A DNA stretch of 64,000 nucleotides from Halomonas gemina (GCF_023554995.1 NZ_JAMJPK010000007.1:173615-237614), one strand, 5' to 3'; positions 44,640-54,527 are shown, counted from the first letter of the stretch. A program made the numbers and translations. The notes: generated by a model from the letters alone, not told the origin.

Positions 44640-46193
44640 TCACTGGCGAATGAGGTAGTCGAAGGCGCCGAGTGCCGCCTTGGAGCCCTCGCCCATGGCG
44701 ATGACGATCTGCTTGTAGGGCACGGTGGTCACGTCACCGGCGGCGAAGATCCCGGGCACCGAGGTCATGCCGTGGGCGTCGACCACGATCTCGCCGCGCT
44801 CGGAGAGCTCGATGGGCGAATCCTTCAGCCACTCGGTGTTGGGCACCAGGCCGATCTGCACGAACACGCCCTCCAGCTCGACCTGGCGGATCTCGCCGCT
44901 GGCGCGCTCCTCATAGGTGAGGCCGTTGACCCGGGTGTCGTCGCCGTTCACCTCGGTGGTGCGGGCGCCGAGGATGATCTCCACATTGGGCAGGCTGCGC
45001 AGCTTCTTCTGCAGCACCGCATCGGCGCGCATCTCTTCCATGAACTCGATCAGGGTGACGTGACCGACGATGCCGGCCAGGTCGATGGCCGCCTCGACGC
45101 CGGAGTTGCCGCCACCGATCACCGCCACGCGCTTGCCCTTGAACAGCGGGCCGTCGCAGTGGGGGCAGTAGGCCACGCCCCTGTTGCGGTACTCGGCCTC
45201 GCCGGGCACGCCCATCTCGCGCCAGCGGGCGCCGGTGGCCAGCACCAGAGTCTTGCTCTTCAGGCTGGCACCGGATTCGAACTGCACCTCGTGCTCGCCC
45301 CCCGGCTGACCGGGCATCAGCTTGACCGCCCGCTGCAGGTTCATGATGTCGACCTCGTACTCCTTGACGTGCTCCTCCAGCGCCGCGGCCAGCTTGGGGC
45401 CCTCGGTGTGGGGCACGGAGATGAGGTTCTCGATGCCCATGGTGTCGAGCACCTGGCCACCGAAACGCTCGGCGGCCACGCCGGTGCGGATGCCCTTGCG
45501 CGCGGCATAGACCGCCGCCGCGGCACCGGCCGGACCGCCGCCGACCATCAGGGTATCGAAGGTCGGCTTCTCGCTGAGCTTGGCGGCCTCACGCTCGGCG
45601 GCGCCGGTGTCCACCTTGGCCAGGATCTGCTCCAGGCTCATGCGCCCCTGATCGAAGGGCTCACCGTTGAGGTAGATGCTGGGCACCGACATGATCTCGC
45701 GCTCGTCCACCTCGTCCTTGAACAGCGCGCCGTCGATGGCCACGTGATGCACATTCGGGTTGAGGATCGCCATCAGGTTCAGTGCCTGAACCACGTCCGG
45801 GCAGTTCTGGCAGGAGAGCGAGAAGTAGGTCTCGAAGTAGAGCTCGCCCTCGAGCCCCTTGATCTGCTCGACCACGTCATCAGACGCCTTGGGCGGATGG
45901 CCGCCGACCTGCAGCAGCGCCAGCACCAGGGAGGTGAACTCGTGGCCCATGGGCAGGCCGGCGAAGACCACGCCGGTCTCCTCGCCGGGGCGATTGAGCG
46001 CGAAGGAGGGGCGGCGCGGGTCATGGCCATCGAGCTTCAGGGTAATCTTGTCGGTCAGGCCGACGATATCGGTCAGCAGACCATGAAGTTCCTTCGACTT
46101 GGCGCCGTCATCGAGGGACGCGACGATCTCGAAGGGCTGGGTGACCTTGGCCAGGTAGGCCTTGAGCTGGTTTTTCAGATTGTCGTCCAACAT
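44640..46193 (-). CDS. ahpF: Alkyl hydroperoxide reductase subunit F
   Basis: Cytosolic NADH-dependent flavoprotein disulfide reductase that recharges AhpC (517 residues). N-terminal thioredoxin-fold region with CQNC (Cys128/131), FAD-binding [17 protein letters not shown], redox CPHC near residue 345, and NAD-binding [10 protein letters not shown]. Downstream of ahpC by about 170 bp, with hairpins between. Confidence 0.96.
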   Translation of the reverse strand: MLDDNLKNQLKAYLAKVTQPFEIVASLDDGAKSKELHGLLTDIVGLTDKITLKLDGHDPRRPSFALNRPGEETGVVFAGLPMGHEFTSLVLALLQVGGHPPKASDDVVEQIKGLEGELYFETYFSLSCQNCPDVVQALNLMAILNPNVHHVAIDGALFKDEVDEREIMSVPSIYLNGEPFDQGRMSLEQILAKVDTGAAEREAAKLSEKPTFDTLMVGGGPAGAAAAVYAARKGIRTGVAAERFGGQVLDTMGIENLISVPHTEGPKLAAALEEHVKEYEVDIMNLQRAVKLMPGQPGGEHEVQFESGASLKSKTLVLATGARWREMGVPGEAEYRNRGVAYCPHCDGPLFKGKRVAVIGGGNSGVEAAIDLAGIVGHVTLIEFMEEMRADAVLQKKLRSLPNVEIILGARTTEVNGDDTRVNGLTYEERASGEIRQVELEGVFVQIGLVPNTEWLKDSPIELSERGEIVVDAHGMTSVPGIFAAGDVTTVPYKQIVIAMGEGSKAALGAFDYLIRQ

Positions 46194-46325
46194 GACAGCG
46201 GCATTCCTTCATGTTCGGGGTTCGGGGTGGAGGCATGAGGAAGCCGCGACTTCCCGCGCAGGGAGGCCCAGTTCGCTCATGCTTCCGAAATCAGGGCCCG
46301 GGCAGGGGATACCCGGGCGGGGGCA

Positions 46326-46349
46326 GGCGAGGCCGGGACGGGCCTCGCC
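46326..46349 (-). terminator. Hairpin between ahpC and ahpF
   Basis: Arms GGCGAGGCC and GGCCTCGCC pair over 9 bp, 17 bp past the ahpC stop. A second small hairpin (CCCGGG arms near 46303) follows. Probably attenuates transcription so that AhpC exceeds AhpF. Confidence 0.6.
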
Positions 46350-46365
46350 GGCAGGGGCAGATCGC

Positions 46366-46929
46366 TTAGATCTTGCCGACCAGGTCCAGGGACGGAGAGA
46401 GGGTCTCGTCGCCTTCTTCCCACTTGGCCGGGCAGACTTCGTTCGGGTTGGCGCGCACGTACTGGGCGGCCTTGACCTTGCGCAGCAGCTCCTCGGCGTT
46501 GCGACCGATGTTGCCGGCATTCAGCTCGATGATCTGGATCTTGCCGTCGGGGTCGACCACGAAGGTGCCACGCTCGGCGATGCCGTCTTCCTCGATCAGC
46601 ACCTCGAAGTTGCGCGAGATGGCATGGGTCGGGTCGGCCAGCATCGGGTACTGCAGCTTGTTGATGGTCTCGGAGCTGTCGTGCCAGGCCTTGTGGGTGA
46701 AGTGGGTGTCGGTGGAGACGCTGTAGATCTCGACGCCCAGCTTCTTGAACTCTACGTAGTTGTCTGCCAGGTCACCCAGCTCGGTGGGGCAGACGAAGGT
46801 GAAGTCGGCCGGATAGAAGAAGAAGATGTTCCACTGGCCCTTCAGGCTCTCCTCGGTGACGTCGACGAACTCGCCATTATGGTAGGCAGTGGCCTTGAAC
46901 GGCTTGACTTCGGTGTTCAGCAGCGACAT
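46366..46929 (-). CDS. ahpC: Peroxiredoxin AhpC
   Basis: Typical 2-Cys peroxiredoxin (187 residues) reducing hydrogen peroxide, organic peroxides and possibly peroxynitrite. Peroxidatic Cys47 in [13 protein letters not shown] and resolving Cys166 in NEVCPAKW. A degenerate OxyR-like site lies about 100 bp upstream. Confidence 0.97.
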   Translation of the reverse strand: MSLLNTEVKPFKATAYHNGEFVDVTEESLKGQWNIFFFYPADFTFVCPTELGDLADNYVEFKKLGVEIYSVSTDTHFTHKAWHDSSETINKLQYPMLADPTHAISRNFEVLIEEDGIAERGTFVVDPDGKIQIIELNAGNIGRNAEELLRKVKAAQYVRANPNEVCPAKWEEGDETLSPSLDLVGKI

Positions 46930-47011
46930 TCGGTAGTGCTCCTTTCGACTTTCGTTGAATAGGTGACGGCGATACGGGACGCATGTTAGCCCGTATCTCC
47001 TGATAGCGTAA

Positions 47012-47048
47012 ATTGAATGGCGTCATGGAGCTGATAATTCAACCCTAT
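47012..47048 (-). promoter_or_regulatory. Possible OxyR site upstream of ahpC
   Basis: Four tetramers at 11-bp spacing (ATTG, TCAT, ATAA, CTAT) match 12 of 16 positions of the ATAG-N7-CTAT-N7-ATAG-N7-CTAT pattern. Position is right for ahpC, but the match is partial and it also abuts the 3' end of the next gene. Confidence 0.3.
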
Positions 47049-47066
47049 GGTCCACGAGGGCGGGCG

Positions 47067-47459
47067 TCAGCCGATGCTCACCGCCTCGCCCTGGCGGTCG
47101 AAGGCCAGGAACTGCGCGATGTTGCCCATCTTCAGCGACTCCACCATGCGGTTGAGGTGCTGTTCGGCCTGGGCCTGGGCGTCCTGGCCGGCCAGGGCCG
47201 CCACGAAGACGATGTCCCAGTCGGCCCCGGTCTCCCGGGATTGGGCCACCAGCGCCGCCATGTCGGAGAGCTCCTCGGGGGCCTTGTCGACGCAGACCAC
47301 CGGGGTCAGCACGCCGCCCTCACCCTGCTCGAAGCGGCGCCGCTGCTCCTCGCTGGGATGGTCCGGCAGCTCGGCAAGGGTGAAGACGAACAGCAGGCGC
47401 TGCGGCTCTGGCTGGGCACGCGCCTCGTCCAGCAGGTCGGCATAACAGGAAATGGCCAC
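47067..47459 (-). CDS. Conserved hypothetical protein
   Basis: Protein of 130 residues from a GTG at 47459 with GGAGGAG upstream. Sequence includes QRLLFVFTLAELPDHPSEEQ, TPVVCVDKAPEELSDM and a conserved end (AQFLAFDRQGEA). Relatives are sometimes labelled ribonucleotide reductase subunit alpha, but no reductase motif is visible. Cytosolic, no signal or membrane segment. Divergent from the heme oxygenase gene. Confidence 0.7.
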   Translation of the reverse strand: MAISCYADLLDEARAQPEPQRLLFVFTLAELPDHPSEEQRRRFEQGEGGVLTPVVCVDKAPEELSDMAALVAQSRETGADWDIVFVAALAGQDAQAQAEQHLNRMVESLKMGNIAQFLAFDRQGEAVSIG

Positions 47460-47571
47460 GGGCACTCCTCCGGATCGGGATGGTATCGTGGCAGGCAGCG
47501 TAACGGGCCGACTCCGCTTCGGGAAGGGGTATTCGCGGCCCATGCGACCCAGGTCACGTTCCGGAGCCCCG

Positions 47572-48147
47572 ATGAGCACCTCCCCCCCACCACTGGCCCG
47601 TCGGCTGCGCGATGCCACCCGCGACGCCCACCACGCCCTGGACCACCACCCGGCCCTGCAGTGCCTGCTCGATGCCGCCCTGACCCGGGAGGCCTATGCC
47701 GCCTCGCTGCTGGCCCTGTATCCCGCCCATGCGGCGCTGGAGAACCGCGTCTGCCGGGAGATCGCGCGGCTCGGCCTCCACCTTCGGGTGCCGCGGCGGC
47801 TGCCGCGCCTCGCCGACGACCTCGGCAGCCTCGGCCTGCCCGCGGAGGCGATCGACTCCGACACCGCACAGCTCCCGGCCTCCCCCGCCAGCCTGGCCGG
47901 AGAGCTCTACGTGCTGGAGGGCTCACGCCTGGGCGGGCGGGTGATTGCCGACCGACTGCGCCGGACCCTGGGTCCCGGGGTACCGCACGCCTTCTTCTCC
48001 CTGCCCATGGTCCCCGGGGAGTGGTCGCGGCGCCTGGACGAGCTCGAGGCGCTCTGCCTGCCCGGGGAGAGTGACGCCGCCGTGGCGGGCGCCCGCGAGG
48101 CCTTTGCCCGCTTCCACCATCAGCTGGACACCCACTTCCGGGGGTAG
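47572..48147 (+). CDS. bphO: Heme oxygenase (biliverdin-forming, BphO type)
   Basis: Heme oxygenase of 191 residues. Likely proximal His20 in LRDATRDAHHALDHHP, and LEGSRLGGRVIADRL for the distal helix with its flexible Gly. It opens heme to biliverdin, iron and CO. It lies 3 kb from the bacteriophytochrome gene, interrupted by ahpCF, and probably makes its chromophore. Confidence 0.85.
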   Translation: MSTSPPPLARRLRDATRDAHHALDHHPALQCLLDAALTREAYAASLLALYPAHAALENRVCREIARLGLHLRVPRRLPRLADDLGSLGLPAEAIDSDTAQLPASPASLAGELYVLEGSRLGGRVIADRLRRTLGPGVPHAFFSLPMVPGEWSRRLDELEALCLPGESDAAVAGAREAFARFHHQLDTHFRG

Positions 48148-48157
48148 CCGGCTCGTG

Positions 48158-49081
48158 TCAGCGGGAGGTCATTGCCGCGCGCAGGCGAAGTTCCAGGCGC
48201 CGCTCATAGAGCCCCTTGGCCACCAGGGTACCCAGCACCAGCCCACCCCCGACCAGCGCGATCGGTGCCGGAGTCTCGCCCAGCAGCCACCAGGCCCAGA
48301 GGGTGCCGACCACCACCTCCAGAAGCAGCAGCAGGCCGACCTCGGCGGCGGGCAGGTAGAGAGGCCCACGCTGCAGCAGGGTCACCCCGGTCGGCACGAT
48401 GAGCAGGCACAGCAGGACCACCAGCAGCCAGCGATCGATGGGCGGCATGACGATCCCGCCATCGCCCAGCAGCAGCACCAGGGCGGCGCCACCGCCCACG
48501 ATCAGGCCGTTGAACACCAGCATCGGGCTCATGTCCACGCCGGGGCGCCGACGACAGAGCGTGAAGTTGAGCGCCAGGGTGGTGGCGGCCATGAGGGCGA
48601 AGGCATTGCCCACCCAGGAGCCGGCCCCGGTGTCGTCGATCACGATCATCCCGATGCCCAGCATGCAGAGCCCGATCGCCAGCCAGGTGCGTCGCGGCAG
48701 TCGCTCGGCGAGAATCGCGCGGGACAGCAGGGCCGCGATTAACGGCGCCCCCGCCAGGATCAGCAGGACGTTGCCCGCCTTGGTGTACTGGTTGCCCAGC
48801 ACGAAGCCGCAGGTGGTCAGGCTGAAGAGCAGCGCCACGGCGATGCCGGTGCCGCCGCAGCGCCGGTAGGCGGCCAGGGTGCCTCGGCCGTAGCGCGCCA
48901 GCGCGATCACCAGAAAGCCCAGCGCCGACAGGAAGCCCCGCCACATCAGGATCTCGGCATCCGGCAGGGCCACCAGCTTGATCAGCAAGGCATCCGGCGA
49001 CATGATCAGCGCCCCGCCCCCGGTCAGCAGCAGGCCCTGCTGGCGATGGGAGAGCCCGGCGCCCGACCGCCCTGCCATCAC
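48158..49081 (-). CDS. EamA-family drug/metabolite transporter
   Basis: Inner-membrane protein of 307 residues with ten hydrophobic segments in two EamA repeats (WRGFLSALGFLVIALARYG; LLLLEVVVGTLWAWWLLGE). Substrate unknown. It starts 13 bp after the beta-hydroxyacid dehydrogenase gene and may be the last gene of the tetronate operon, or simply follow it. Convergent with bphO. Confidence 0.88.
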   Translation of the reverse strand: MMAGRSGAGLSHRQQGLLLTGGGALIMSPDALLIKLVALPDAEILMWRGFLSALGFLVIALARYGRGTLAAYRRCGGTGIAVALLFSLTTCGFVLGNQYTKAGNVLLILAGAPLIAALLSRAILAERLPRRTWLAIGLCMLGIGMIVIDDTGAGSWVGNAFALMAATTLALNFTLCRRRPGVDMSPMLVFNGLIVGGGAALVLLLGDGGIVMPPIDRWLLVVLLCLLIVPTGVTLLQRGPLYLPAAEVGLLLLLEVVVGTLWAWWLLGETPAPIALVGGGLVLGTLVAKGLYERRLELRLRAAMTSR

Positions 49082-49094
49082 GGACGTGCCTCCC

Positions 49095-49973
49095 TCAAGC
49101 CTTTTCCCCCTCCAGGACGCGGATGACTTCCGGCACCGTCAGTCCCTGGTCGTCGATCCCGGCGTACAGCGCCTCGACCGCCTCGGCGACCTGGCGGCGG
49201 GCCCCCAGCTCATCGACCATGGCACGGTAGTAACCCAGATCCTTGCTGGCATTGGCCACGCTGAAGCGGAAGCCGGACGGATCGCCCTCGGCGATGAAGG
49301 GGCTCAGGCGGTCGAAGACCACCCCGCCGCCACCCCCCTTGCCCACCACCTCGAGGAAGGCTGCATCGTCGATGCCCGCCCGGCGTGACGCCGCAGCCGC
49401 CTCGGCCAGCACCGCCGAGAAGCCCAGCGAGACGAAGTTGTGCAGCAGCTTCAGGGTATGCCCGGCCCCCACGTCACCGGCATGGGCGATGTTCTCGGCA
49501 AAGCTCTCGAGCAGCGGCCGCACCTGGGCGAACAGCGCAGGCGGCGCCCCCACGATCAGGTTCAGGCGCCCCTCCTCCGCCTCCCGGGGGGTGCGGGTCA
49601 TGGCGGCATCCATGAAGTGGCCGCCGGCCTGGGCCACCCGGGCGGCAACCTTGGCCGTGGAGCCAGGCAGCGCCGTGGAGCAGTCGATCACCACGCCCCC
49701 CGGCGCCAGGCCCTCCAGCACCCCACCGGGCTCGAAGAGCACCGCCTCGACCTGGGGCGAGCCGGTCACGCAGAGCAGCACCGCATCCGCGGCCTCGGCC
49801 ACCTCGCGCCCCGTGCCGGCCAGATGGGCGCCGGCCTGCACCAGGTCGTCTACCGGCTGGTTGCCGGGATGCTCCAGGATCGTAAGCGAATAGCCGCCCC
49901 GAAGGATGTTGCGGGCGATGCCATGGCCCATCAGGCCGGCCCCGACCAGGCCGATACGCAGCGTCTGTGTCAT
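49095..49973 (-). CDS. Beta-hydroxyacid dehydrogenase family oxidoreductase
   Basis: NAD(P)-dependent dehydrogenase of 292 residues. Rossmann motif GLVGAGLMGHGIARNILRGG, substrate region DAAMTRTPREAEEG, catalytic Lys in GAGHTLKLLHNF. It resembles LtnD/3-hydroxyisobutyrate dehydrogenase but is distinct from the LtnD copy at 58314. The ATG at 49973 was chosen over an upstream start inside the aldehyde dehydrogenase end. Substrate probably another short sugar acid or aldehyde product (inference from context). Confidence 0.88.
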   Translation of the reverse strand: MTQTLRIGLVGAGLMGHGIARNILRGGYSLTILEHPGNQPVDDLVQAGAHLAGTGREVAEAADAVLLCVTGSPQVEAVLFEPGGVLEGLAPGGVVIDCSTALPGSTAKVAARVAQAGGHFMDAAMTRTPREAEEGRLNLIVGAPPALFAQVRPLLESFAENIAHAGDVGAGHTLKLLHNFVSLGFSAVLAEAAAASRRAGIDDAAFLEVVGKGGGGGVVFDRLSPFIAEGDPSGFRFSVANASKDLGYYRAMVDELGARRQVAEAVEALYAGIDDQGLTVPEVIRVLEGEKA

Positions 49974-49986
49974 GCTTGCCTCCCTC

Positions 49987-51447
49987 TCATCCATGGTGGA
50001 TCGCGACGGTCTTGATGCGCGTGTAGCTCTTCAACCCCTCGAAGCCCTTCTCGCGGCCGTGGCCGGAGCGACCGACGCCACCGAACGGCAGCTCGATGCC
50101 ACCCGCCGCCCCGTAGTTGTTGACGAAGACCTGGCCGCTGCGCACGCCCTTGGCCAGTCGCAGCTGGCGACCACCGTCGCGGGTCCAGATGCCGGCGCAG
50201 AGGCCGAAGTCGGTGCCATTGGCCAGTGCCAGGGCCTCGGCCTCGTCGTCGAAGACCTGCACCGCCAGGACAGGCCCGAACAGCTCCTCGCGCAGCACCT
50301 CGTGCCCCGCCGGGATATCGACCAGCAGCTGCGGCACCACGAAGTGCCCCCCGGCTGGCGCCCCCTCCACCAGCCGACCGCGGGCCAGGGTACGGATGCC
50401 GTCAGCGCGGGCCGCCTCCAGCCGGGCCTCCAGCTTGGCCTTCTGACGGGCGTTGATCAGCGGGCCACAATCGGCGTCCGCCTCGCCGGTGTCGCAGCGC
50501 AGGGCCTCGAACTTTTCGACCAACCGTCCCAGCACCTCGTCGGCAATGTCGCGCTGCACCAGCAGGCGACTCCCGGCGGAGCAGGTCTGACCGGCGTTCT
50601 GGATGATGCCGCGCACCACGAAAGGCAGCGCCGCCTCCAGGTCCGCATCGGCGAAGAGAACCTGCGGGGACTTGCCGCCCAATTCCATGGTGACCGGGAC
50701 ATGGTGGACCGCCGCGGCCTGGGCCACCAGGGTGCCGGTCTCCGGCGAGCCGGTGAAGGAGAGGTGATCGATATGCGGGTGTGCCGCCAGGGCGGCCCCC
50801 GCCTCGCGGCCCAGGCCGGGCACCACGTTGAGCGCGCCGGGTGGCAGCCCCTGTTGCACGGCCAGCTCGGCCAGGCGAAGCACGCTCAGGCAGGCGTCCT
50901 CGGCGGGCTTGAGCACCACGGTATTGCCGGCCGCCAGGGCCGCCGCGACGCAGCGCCCGAAGATCTGCGCGGGGTAGTTCCAGGGGATGATCTGCCCGCA
51001 GACCCCGAAAGGCTCGCGCAGGGTCATCACCGCGAAGTCGTTCTCGAAGGGGATCGTCTCGCCATGCAGCTTGTCGGCGGCCCCACCATAGAAGCGGAAA
51101 TAGCGGGCACAGGCGCTGATGTCGCCGCGGGCCTGAGTCATCGGCTTGCCGGTATCCGCGCACTCCAGGGCGGCGAGCCGCTCATGATCGGCCTCGATGG
51201 CCGCGGCGAAGGCCAGCAGCCACTCGCTGCGCCGGCGGGCCGTCCAGCGAGACCATTCGTCGAGCCGGCCGGAAAAGGCCCGGCCGGCCGCCGACACGGC
51301 CTGGTCGATCTCTTCTTCCTGGCAGCGGGCGATCCGCGCGATCGTCTTGCCGTGGGAAGGCGCCTCCATGTCCAGGGTCGAGCGGGTAGCAACCCAGGTT
51401 CCACCGATCAGGGCCTGGTGGGAAGGCATCTCGGGTAAAGACTGCAC
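49987..51447 (-). CDS. NAD(P)-dependent aldehyde dehydrogenase
   Basis: Aldehyde dehydrogenase of 486 residues. Conserved IPWNYP, cofactor loop SFTGSPETG, catalytic Glu in MELGGKSPQ and catalytic Cys in NAGQTCSAGSR. Similar to betaine/aminoaldehyde-type enzymes, but the specificity is not readable. It is 67 bp after the TRAP dctM gene and may oxidise a tetrose or glycolaldehyde-like compound feeding the tetronate pathway. A GACAACAA leader motif lies at 51466-51473. Confidence 0.93.
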   Translation of the reverse strand: MQSLPEMPSHQALIGGTWVATRSTLDMEAPSHGKTIARIARCQEEEIDQAVSAAGRAFSGRLDEWSRWTARRRSEWLLAFAAAIEADHERLAALECADTGKPMTQARGDISACARYFRFYGGAADKLHGETIPFENDFAVMTLREPFGVCGQIIPWNYPAQIFGRCVAAALAAGNTVVLKPAEDACLSVLRLAELAVQQGLPPGALNVVPGLGREAGAALAAHPHIDHLSFTGSPETGTLVAQAAAVHHVPVTMELGGKSPQVLFADADLEAALPFVVRGIIQNAGQTCSAGSRLLVQRDIADEVLGRLVEKFEALRCDTGEADADCGPLINARQKAKLEARLEAARADGIRTLARGRLVEGAPAGGHFVVPQLLVDIPAGHEVLREELFGPVLAVQVFDDEAEALALANGTDFGLCAGIWTRDGGRQLRLAKGVRSGQVFVNNYGAAGGIELPFGGVGRSGHGREKGFEGLKSYTRIKTVAIHHG

Positions 51448-51514
51448 GTCGTGGACTCCTTGTCATTGTTGTCTTCGCCACCCCGACAGGATTCAGGTAA
51501 CGGCGAACCTTTAT

Positions 51515-52789
51515 TCAATACAGCAGGTCGACCAGTCCCATGGATATCCAGGGCATATAGGTGATCCCCATGAGGCAGGCCAGCACTACCAGTACGAAAG
51601 GCACCAGCCAGGGCAGCATCTCGTCGATGGAGATCTTGGCCACCGCACAGGCGGCGAAGAGGTTCACGCCCAAAGGCGGGGTAATCATGCCCAGGGCGAG
51701 ATTGACGACCATGATCAGTCCGAAATGCACCGGCTGAATGCCGAACTGGATAGCGATCGGCGTCAGGATCGGCGCCAACACCAGGATCGCCGCGGAGGTC
51801 TCGATGAACATCCCCACCATCAGCAGCAACCCATTGACGGCCAGCAGGAAGGCCCAGGGGCTCTCGAACACCTGATTCACCCAGGCAGCGATCTCGCCCG
51901 GCAGTCCCGAACGGCTGATCAGGAAGCTGAACAGGGCCGCCGCCGCGATGATCAGCATCACCGCCGCCGTAGAGATCACGCTCTGGCGCAGGATCGGCCA
52001 GAGATCCTTCAGACGCAGCTCGCGGTAGAGCAGACCGCCCACCGCCAGGGCATAGAAAACCGCCACCGCCGAGGCTTCGGTGGGGGTGAAGATACCGCCA
52101 TAGATCCCGCCGATCACCACCACCGGCATCAGGATGGCCGCCCAGGCACGCTTGAAGGCCACCGTAAAGTGGCTGCGATCCTCGCGATCCTGAAGGCCAT
52201 AGCCACGCAGCTTGCAGAAGAGGTAGAGAAACAGCAGCAAGGCACCACCGATCAGCACCCCGGGGCCGATGCCGGCGATGAACAGCTGACCGATGGAGGT
52301 ATCGGTGCTGACGCCATAGAGGATCAACGGAATGGACGGGGGGATCAGCACGCCCAGTTCAGCGGAGGACGCCTGAATGGAGGCCGCCAGCGGCGTGGGG
52401 TAGCCATGGCGCACCATGGCCGGGATCAGGATGGCGCCGATGGCGAAGGTCGTGGCCACACTCGATCCCGAAACCGCAGCAAACATCATGCAGGTCAGCA
52501 CGCAGGTCATGGCCAGGCCGCCCTGGACACCGCCGACGATGGACTTTGCCAGGTCGACCAGGCGGCTGGATATCCCTCCCGAGGCCATCAGGTTGCCGGC
52601 CAGAATGAAGAACGGAATGGCCATCAGGGGGAAATGGTCGATGCCCACGAAGACCTGCTGCGGCACCATCAGCAGAGGCAGTCGCGAGAAGAATTCGATA
52701 CCGATGATCGAGGCAAGGATGATCGAGATGGCGATGGGAACGCCGAAGGCAAAGAGGATGATCAGCGAGAGGCCGATGACGAGGTTCAT
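51515..52789 (-). CDS. TRAP transporter large permease (DctM)
   Basis: Large membrane subunit (424 residues, about 12 helices) of a tripartite ATP-independent periplasmic transporter. Motifs: FFILAGNLMASGGIS, VSGSSVATTFAIGAIL, GVLIPPSIPLILYGV and GMITPPLGVNLFAAC. Overlaps dctQ by four bases. Likely imports tetronates. Confidence 0.94.
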   Translation of the reverse strand: MNLVIGLSLIILFAFGVPIAISIILASIIGIEFFSRLPLLMVPQQVFVGIDHFPLMAIPFFILAGNLMASGGISSRLVDLAKSIVGGVQGGLAMTCVLTCMMFAAVSGSSVATTFAIGAILIPAMVRHGYPTPLAASIQASSAELGVLIPPSIPLILYGVSTDTSIGQLFIAGIGPGVLIGGALLLFLYLFCKLRGYGLQDREDRSHFTVAFKRAWAAILMPVVVIGGIYGGIFTPTEASAVAVFYALAVGGLLYRELRLKDLWPILRQSVISTAAVMLIIAAAALFSFLISRSGLPGEIAAWVNQVFESPWAFLLAVNGLLLMVGMFIETSAAILVLAPILTPIAIQFGIQPVHFGLIMVVNLALGMITPPLGVNLFAACAVAKISIDEMLPWLVPFVLVVLACLMGITYMPWISMGLVDLLY

Positions 52790-53397
52790 GGACGATCACC
52801 CCCGTTGACCGATCTGTGGCCGGCCTCTCCCTCGGCCAGGGTGTAGCTCGCCTGCTGAACCACATCGGCATCCACCTCAGGAGCCAGATTGCTGTTCTCC
52901 GGGCCCAGTTTCTCCAGCCCGAGGCCTTGGGAAATCAATCGGGCGATCACCGCTACCATGGCGAAGGCACTCCCGGTGGGAATCGCGGCATAGGACCAGG
53001 CGATGGACATTCCCAGGCCCGAGAGCATCTGGCTGCGTACGCGAAGCGTCATCTGGATGCCGTACACCATCAAGACACCGAGGACCAGCAGACAGCAGGC
53101 GCCAATGACTATCTCGAGCGCCAGCAGGGTTCGACGCGGTACCAGCTTGTAGACCAGTTCCACGGCCATCATGTAGCCACCACGGAAGGTAGCCGCCGCC
53201 CCCATGAACACGCACCAGATCATGGTGGAACGCGAGATCACTTCCGACCAGGTGGAGGGCGCGTTGAAGATGAAGCGCGTCAGAACCTGAAAGAAACCCA
53301 GCGACACGGAGATGATGAGCATCACCACCGCGATCACCAGTGCTAGCCGGGTCAGTAGGCTTTCCAGGCGAAGAAACCAGGAGAGCATCGGGATCAC
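52786..53397 (-). CDS. TRAP transporter small permease (DctQ)
   Basis: Small membrane subunit (203 residues) with four helices and the family motif WSEVISRSTMIWCVFMGAAATFRGG. It follows dctP after a hairpin. The C-terminal extension past residue 165 is hydrophilic and longer than in many DctQ proteins. Confidence 0.9.
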   Translation of the reverse strand: MIPMLSWFLRLESLLTRLALVIAVVMLIISVSLGFFQVLTRFIFNAPSTWSEVISRSTMIWCVFMGAAATFRGGYMMAVELVYKLVPRRTLLALEIVIGACCLLVLGVLMVYGIQMTLRVRSQMLSGLGMSIAWSYAAIPTGSAFAMVAVIARLISQGLGLEKLGPENSNLAPEVDADVVQQASYTLAEGEAGHRSVNGGDRP

Positions 53398-53413
53398 CTT
53401 GTCAGGAAAAGGA

Positions 53414-53439
53414 AACCTCCGGCGACCACGCCGGAGGTT
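53414..53439 (-). terminator. Attenuator hairpin between dctP and dctQ
   Basis: Arms AACCTCCGGC and GCCGGAGGTT pair over 10 bp around a 6-base loop, followed on the minus strand by a T-rich TTCCTTTTCC. A partial terminator that keeps the binding protein above the permeases. Confidence 0.75.
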
Positions 53440-53447
53440 GGGTGGGA

Positions 53448-54440
53448 TCAGCAGTCGCTGGAGCGGATACGATCCAGCATCTCGCTACCGTACTCATCGG
53501 TGTAGATCTCGTAGGCAGGTTCGACCGCCTCCTGGAACGGCGCCGGGTCGACATCGGTCTTGACGGTCATGCCCTTCTCACGCAGCAGCGCCACACCTTC
53601 TTCCTCGAGACGGCTGACTTCCTCGCGAGTGGCTTCGGCTGACGCTTGAGCGGCCTGGTTGAACCACTCGCGCTCTTCGTCGCTCAGGCCGTCGAGCAGG
53701 ATCGGCGAACCCAGGATGGCAGCGGGCGAATAGACGTGTCCGGTGAGCGACAGATGATCCTGCACCTCCCAGAAGTTGGTCGCCACGATCACCGTGATGG
53801 GGTTCTCCTGGCCATCCACGGTGCCCTGCTGCAGCGCCGTGAAGAGCTCGGGAAACGCCATCGGCGTAGGGCTGGCGCCCATCTGCCTGAAGGCTTCCTG
53901 GTGCACCCGGTTCTCCATGGTGCGCACCTTCAGCCCTTCCGCATCCTCCGGCGTATTGATCTCGCGCAGGCTGTTGGTCATGTGGCGGAAGCCATTCTCC
54001 GACCAGGCCAGGCCGACCAAGTTATGGTCACTCATCTTGGTCAACAGTTCTTCGCCGATCTCGCCATCGAGCACACAGCGCGCCTGATCGTAGTCCTCAA
54101 AGAGGAACGGCAGGTCGAGCACATAGGTCTCGGGGACGAAGTTGCCCAGCGGCCCGGTGGAGGTGATGACTACATCCACGGTGCCGATCTGCAGGCCTTC
54201 GATCATCGCCCGCTCGCCACCGAGCGAACCGGAGGGATGTTCGTTGACCGTGAACTCACCATCAGAGAGCCGCTCCAGCGTCTCCTTGAAGGCATCGGCG
54301 CCCACCGAGTAATGCGAGCTGTCCGACAAGGTGTGCCCCAGGGTCACCTCGGTGGCGGCCTGGACCTGGAGGCTAAGCGTCGTGGCGGCCAGACCACCGA
54401 TGGCGACGGCGAGCGTGCGGCGTGCGAAATGCTTGGTCAT
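53448..54440 (-). CDS. TRAP transporter substrate-binding protein (DctP)
   Basis: Periplasmic solute receptor (330 residues). Signal peptide about 1-29, TLGHTLSDSSHYSVGADAFKE at the mature start, and VRTMENRVHQEAFRQMGASP with the conserved Arg that salt-bridges a carboxylate. Its operon suggests D-erythronate/L-threonate or related acids as ligands. The leader has ACAACAACAAAGAGG next to the start, combining an A-rich Hfq/Crc-like motif with the ribosome site. Confidence 0.94.
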   Translation of the reverse strand: MTKHFARRTLAVAIGGLAATTLSLQVQAATEVTLGHTLSDSSHYSVGADAFKETLERLSDGEFTVNEHPSGSLGGERAMIEGLQIGTVDVVITSTGPLGNFVPETYVLDLPFLFEDYDQARCVLDGEIGEELLTKMSDHNLVGLAWSENGFRHMTNSLREINTPEDAEGLKVRTMENRVHQEAFRQMGASPTPMAFPELFTALQQGTVDGQENPITVIVATNFWEVQDHLSLTGHVYSPAAILGSPILLDGLSDEEREWFNQAAQASAEATREEVSRLEEEGVALLREKGMTVKTDVDPAPFQEAVEPAYEIYTDEYGSEMLDRIRSSDC

Positions 54441-54452
54441 AGTGATTCCTCT

Positions 54453-54463
54453 TTGTTGTTGTC
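54453..54463 (-). promoter_or_regulatory. Hfq/Crc-type A-rich motif in the dctP leader
   Basis: On the minus strand GACAACAACAA, an AAnAAnAA-type catabolite-activity motif directly ahead of the AGAGG ribosome site and 13-23 bases before the dctP ATG. Similar GACAACAA motifs precede denD (55507-55514), the aldehyde dehydrogenase (51466-51473), aapP (2403-2410) and nirS (15568-15575). Confidence 0.45.
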
Positions 54464-54527
54464 GGGACGACGAGAGCCTCGGCGTTCTCGTCCCGCATCC
54501 AGATCGGCACCCTAAAGGATGCCGGTT

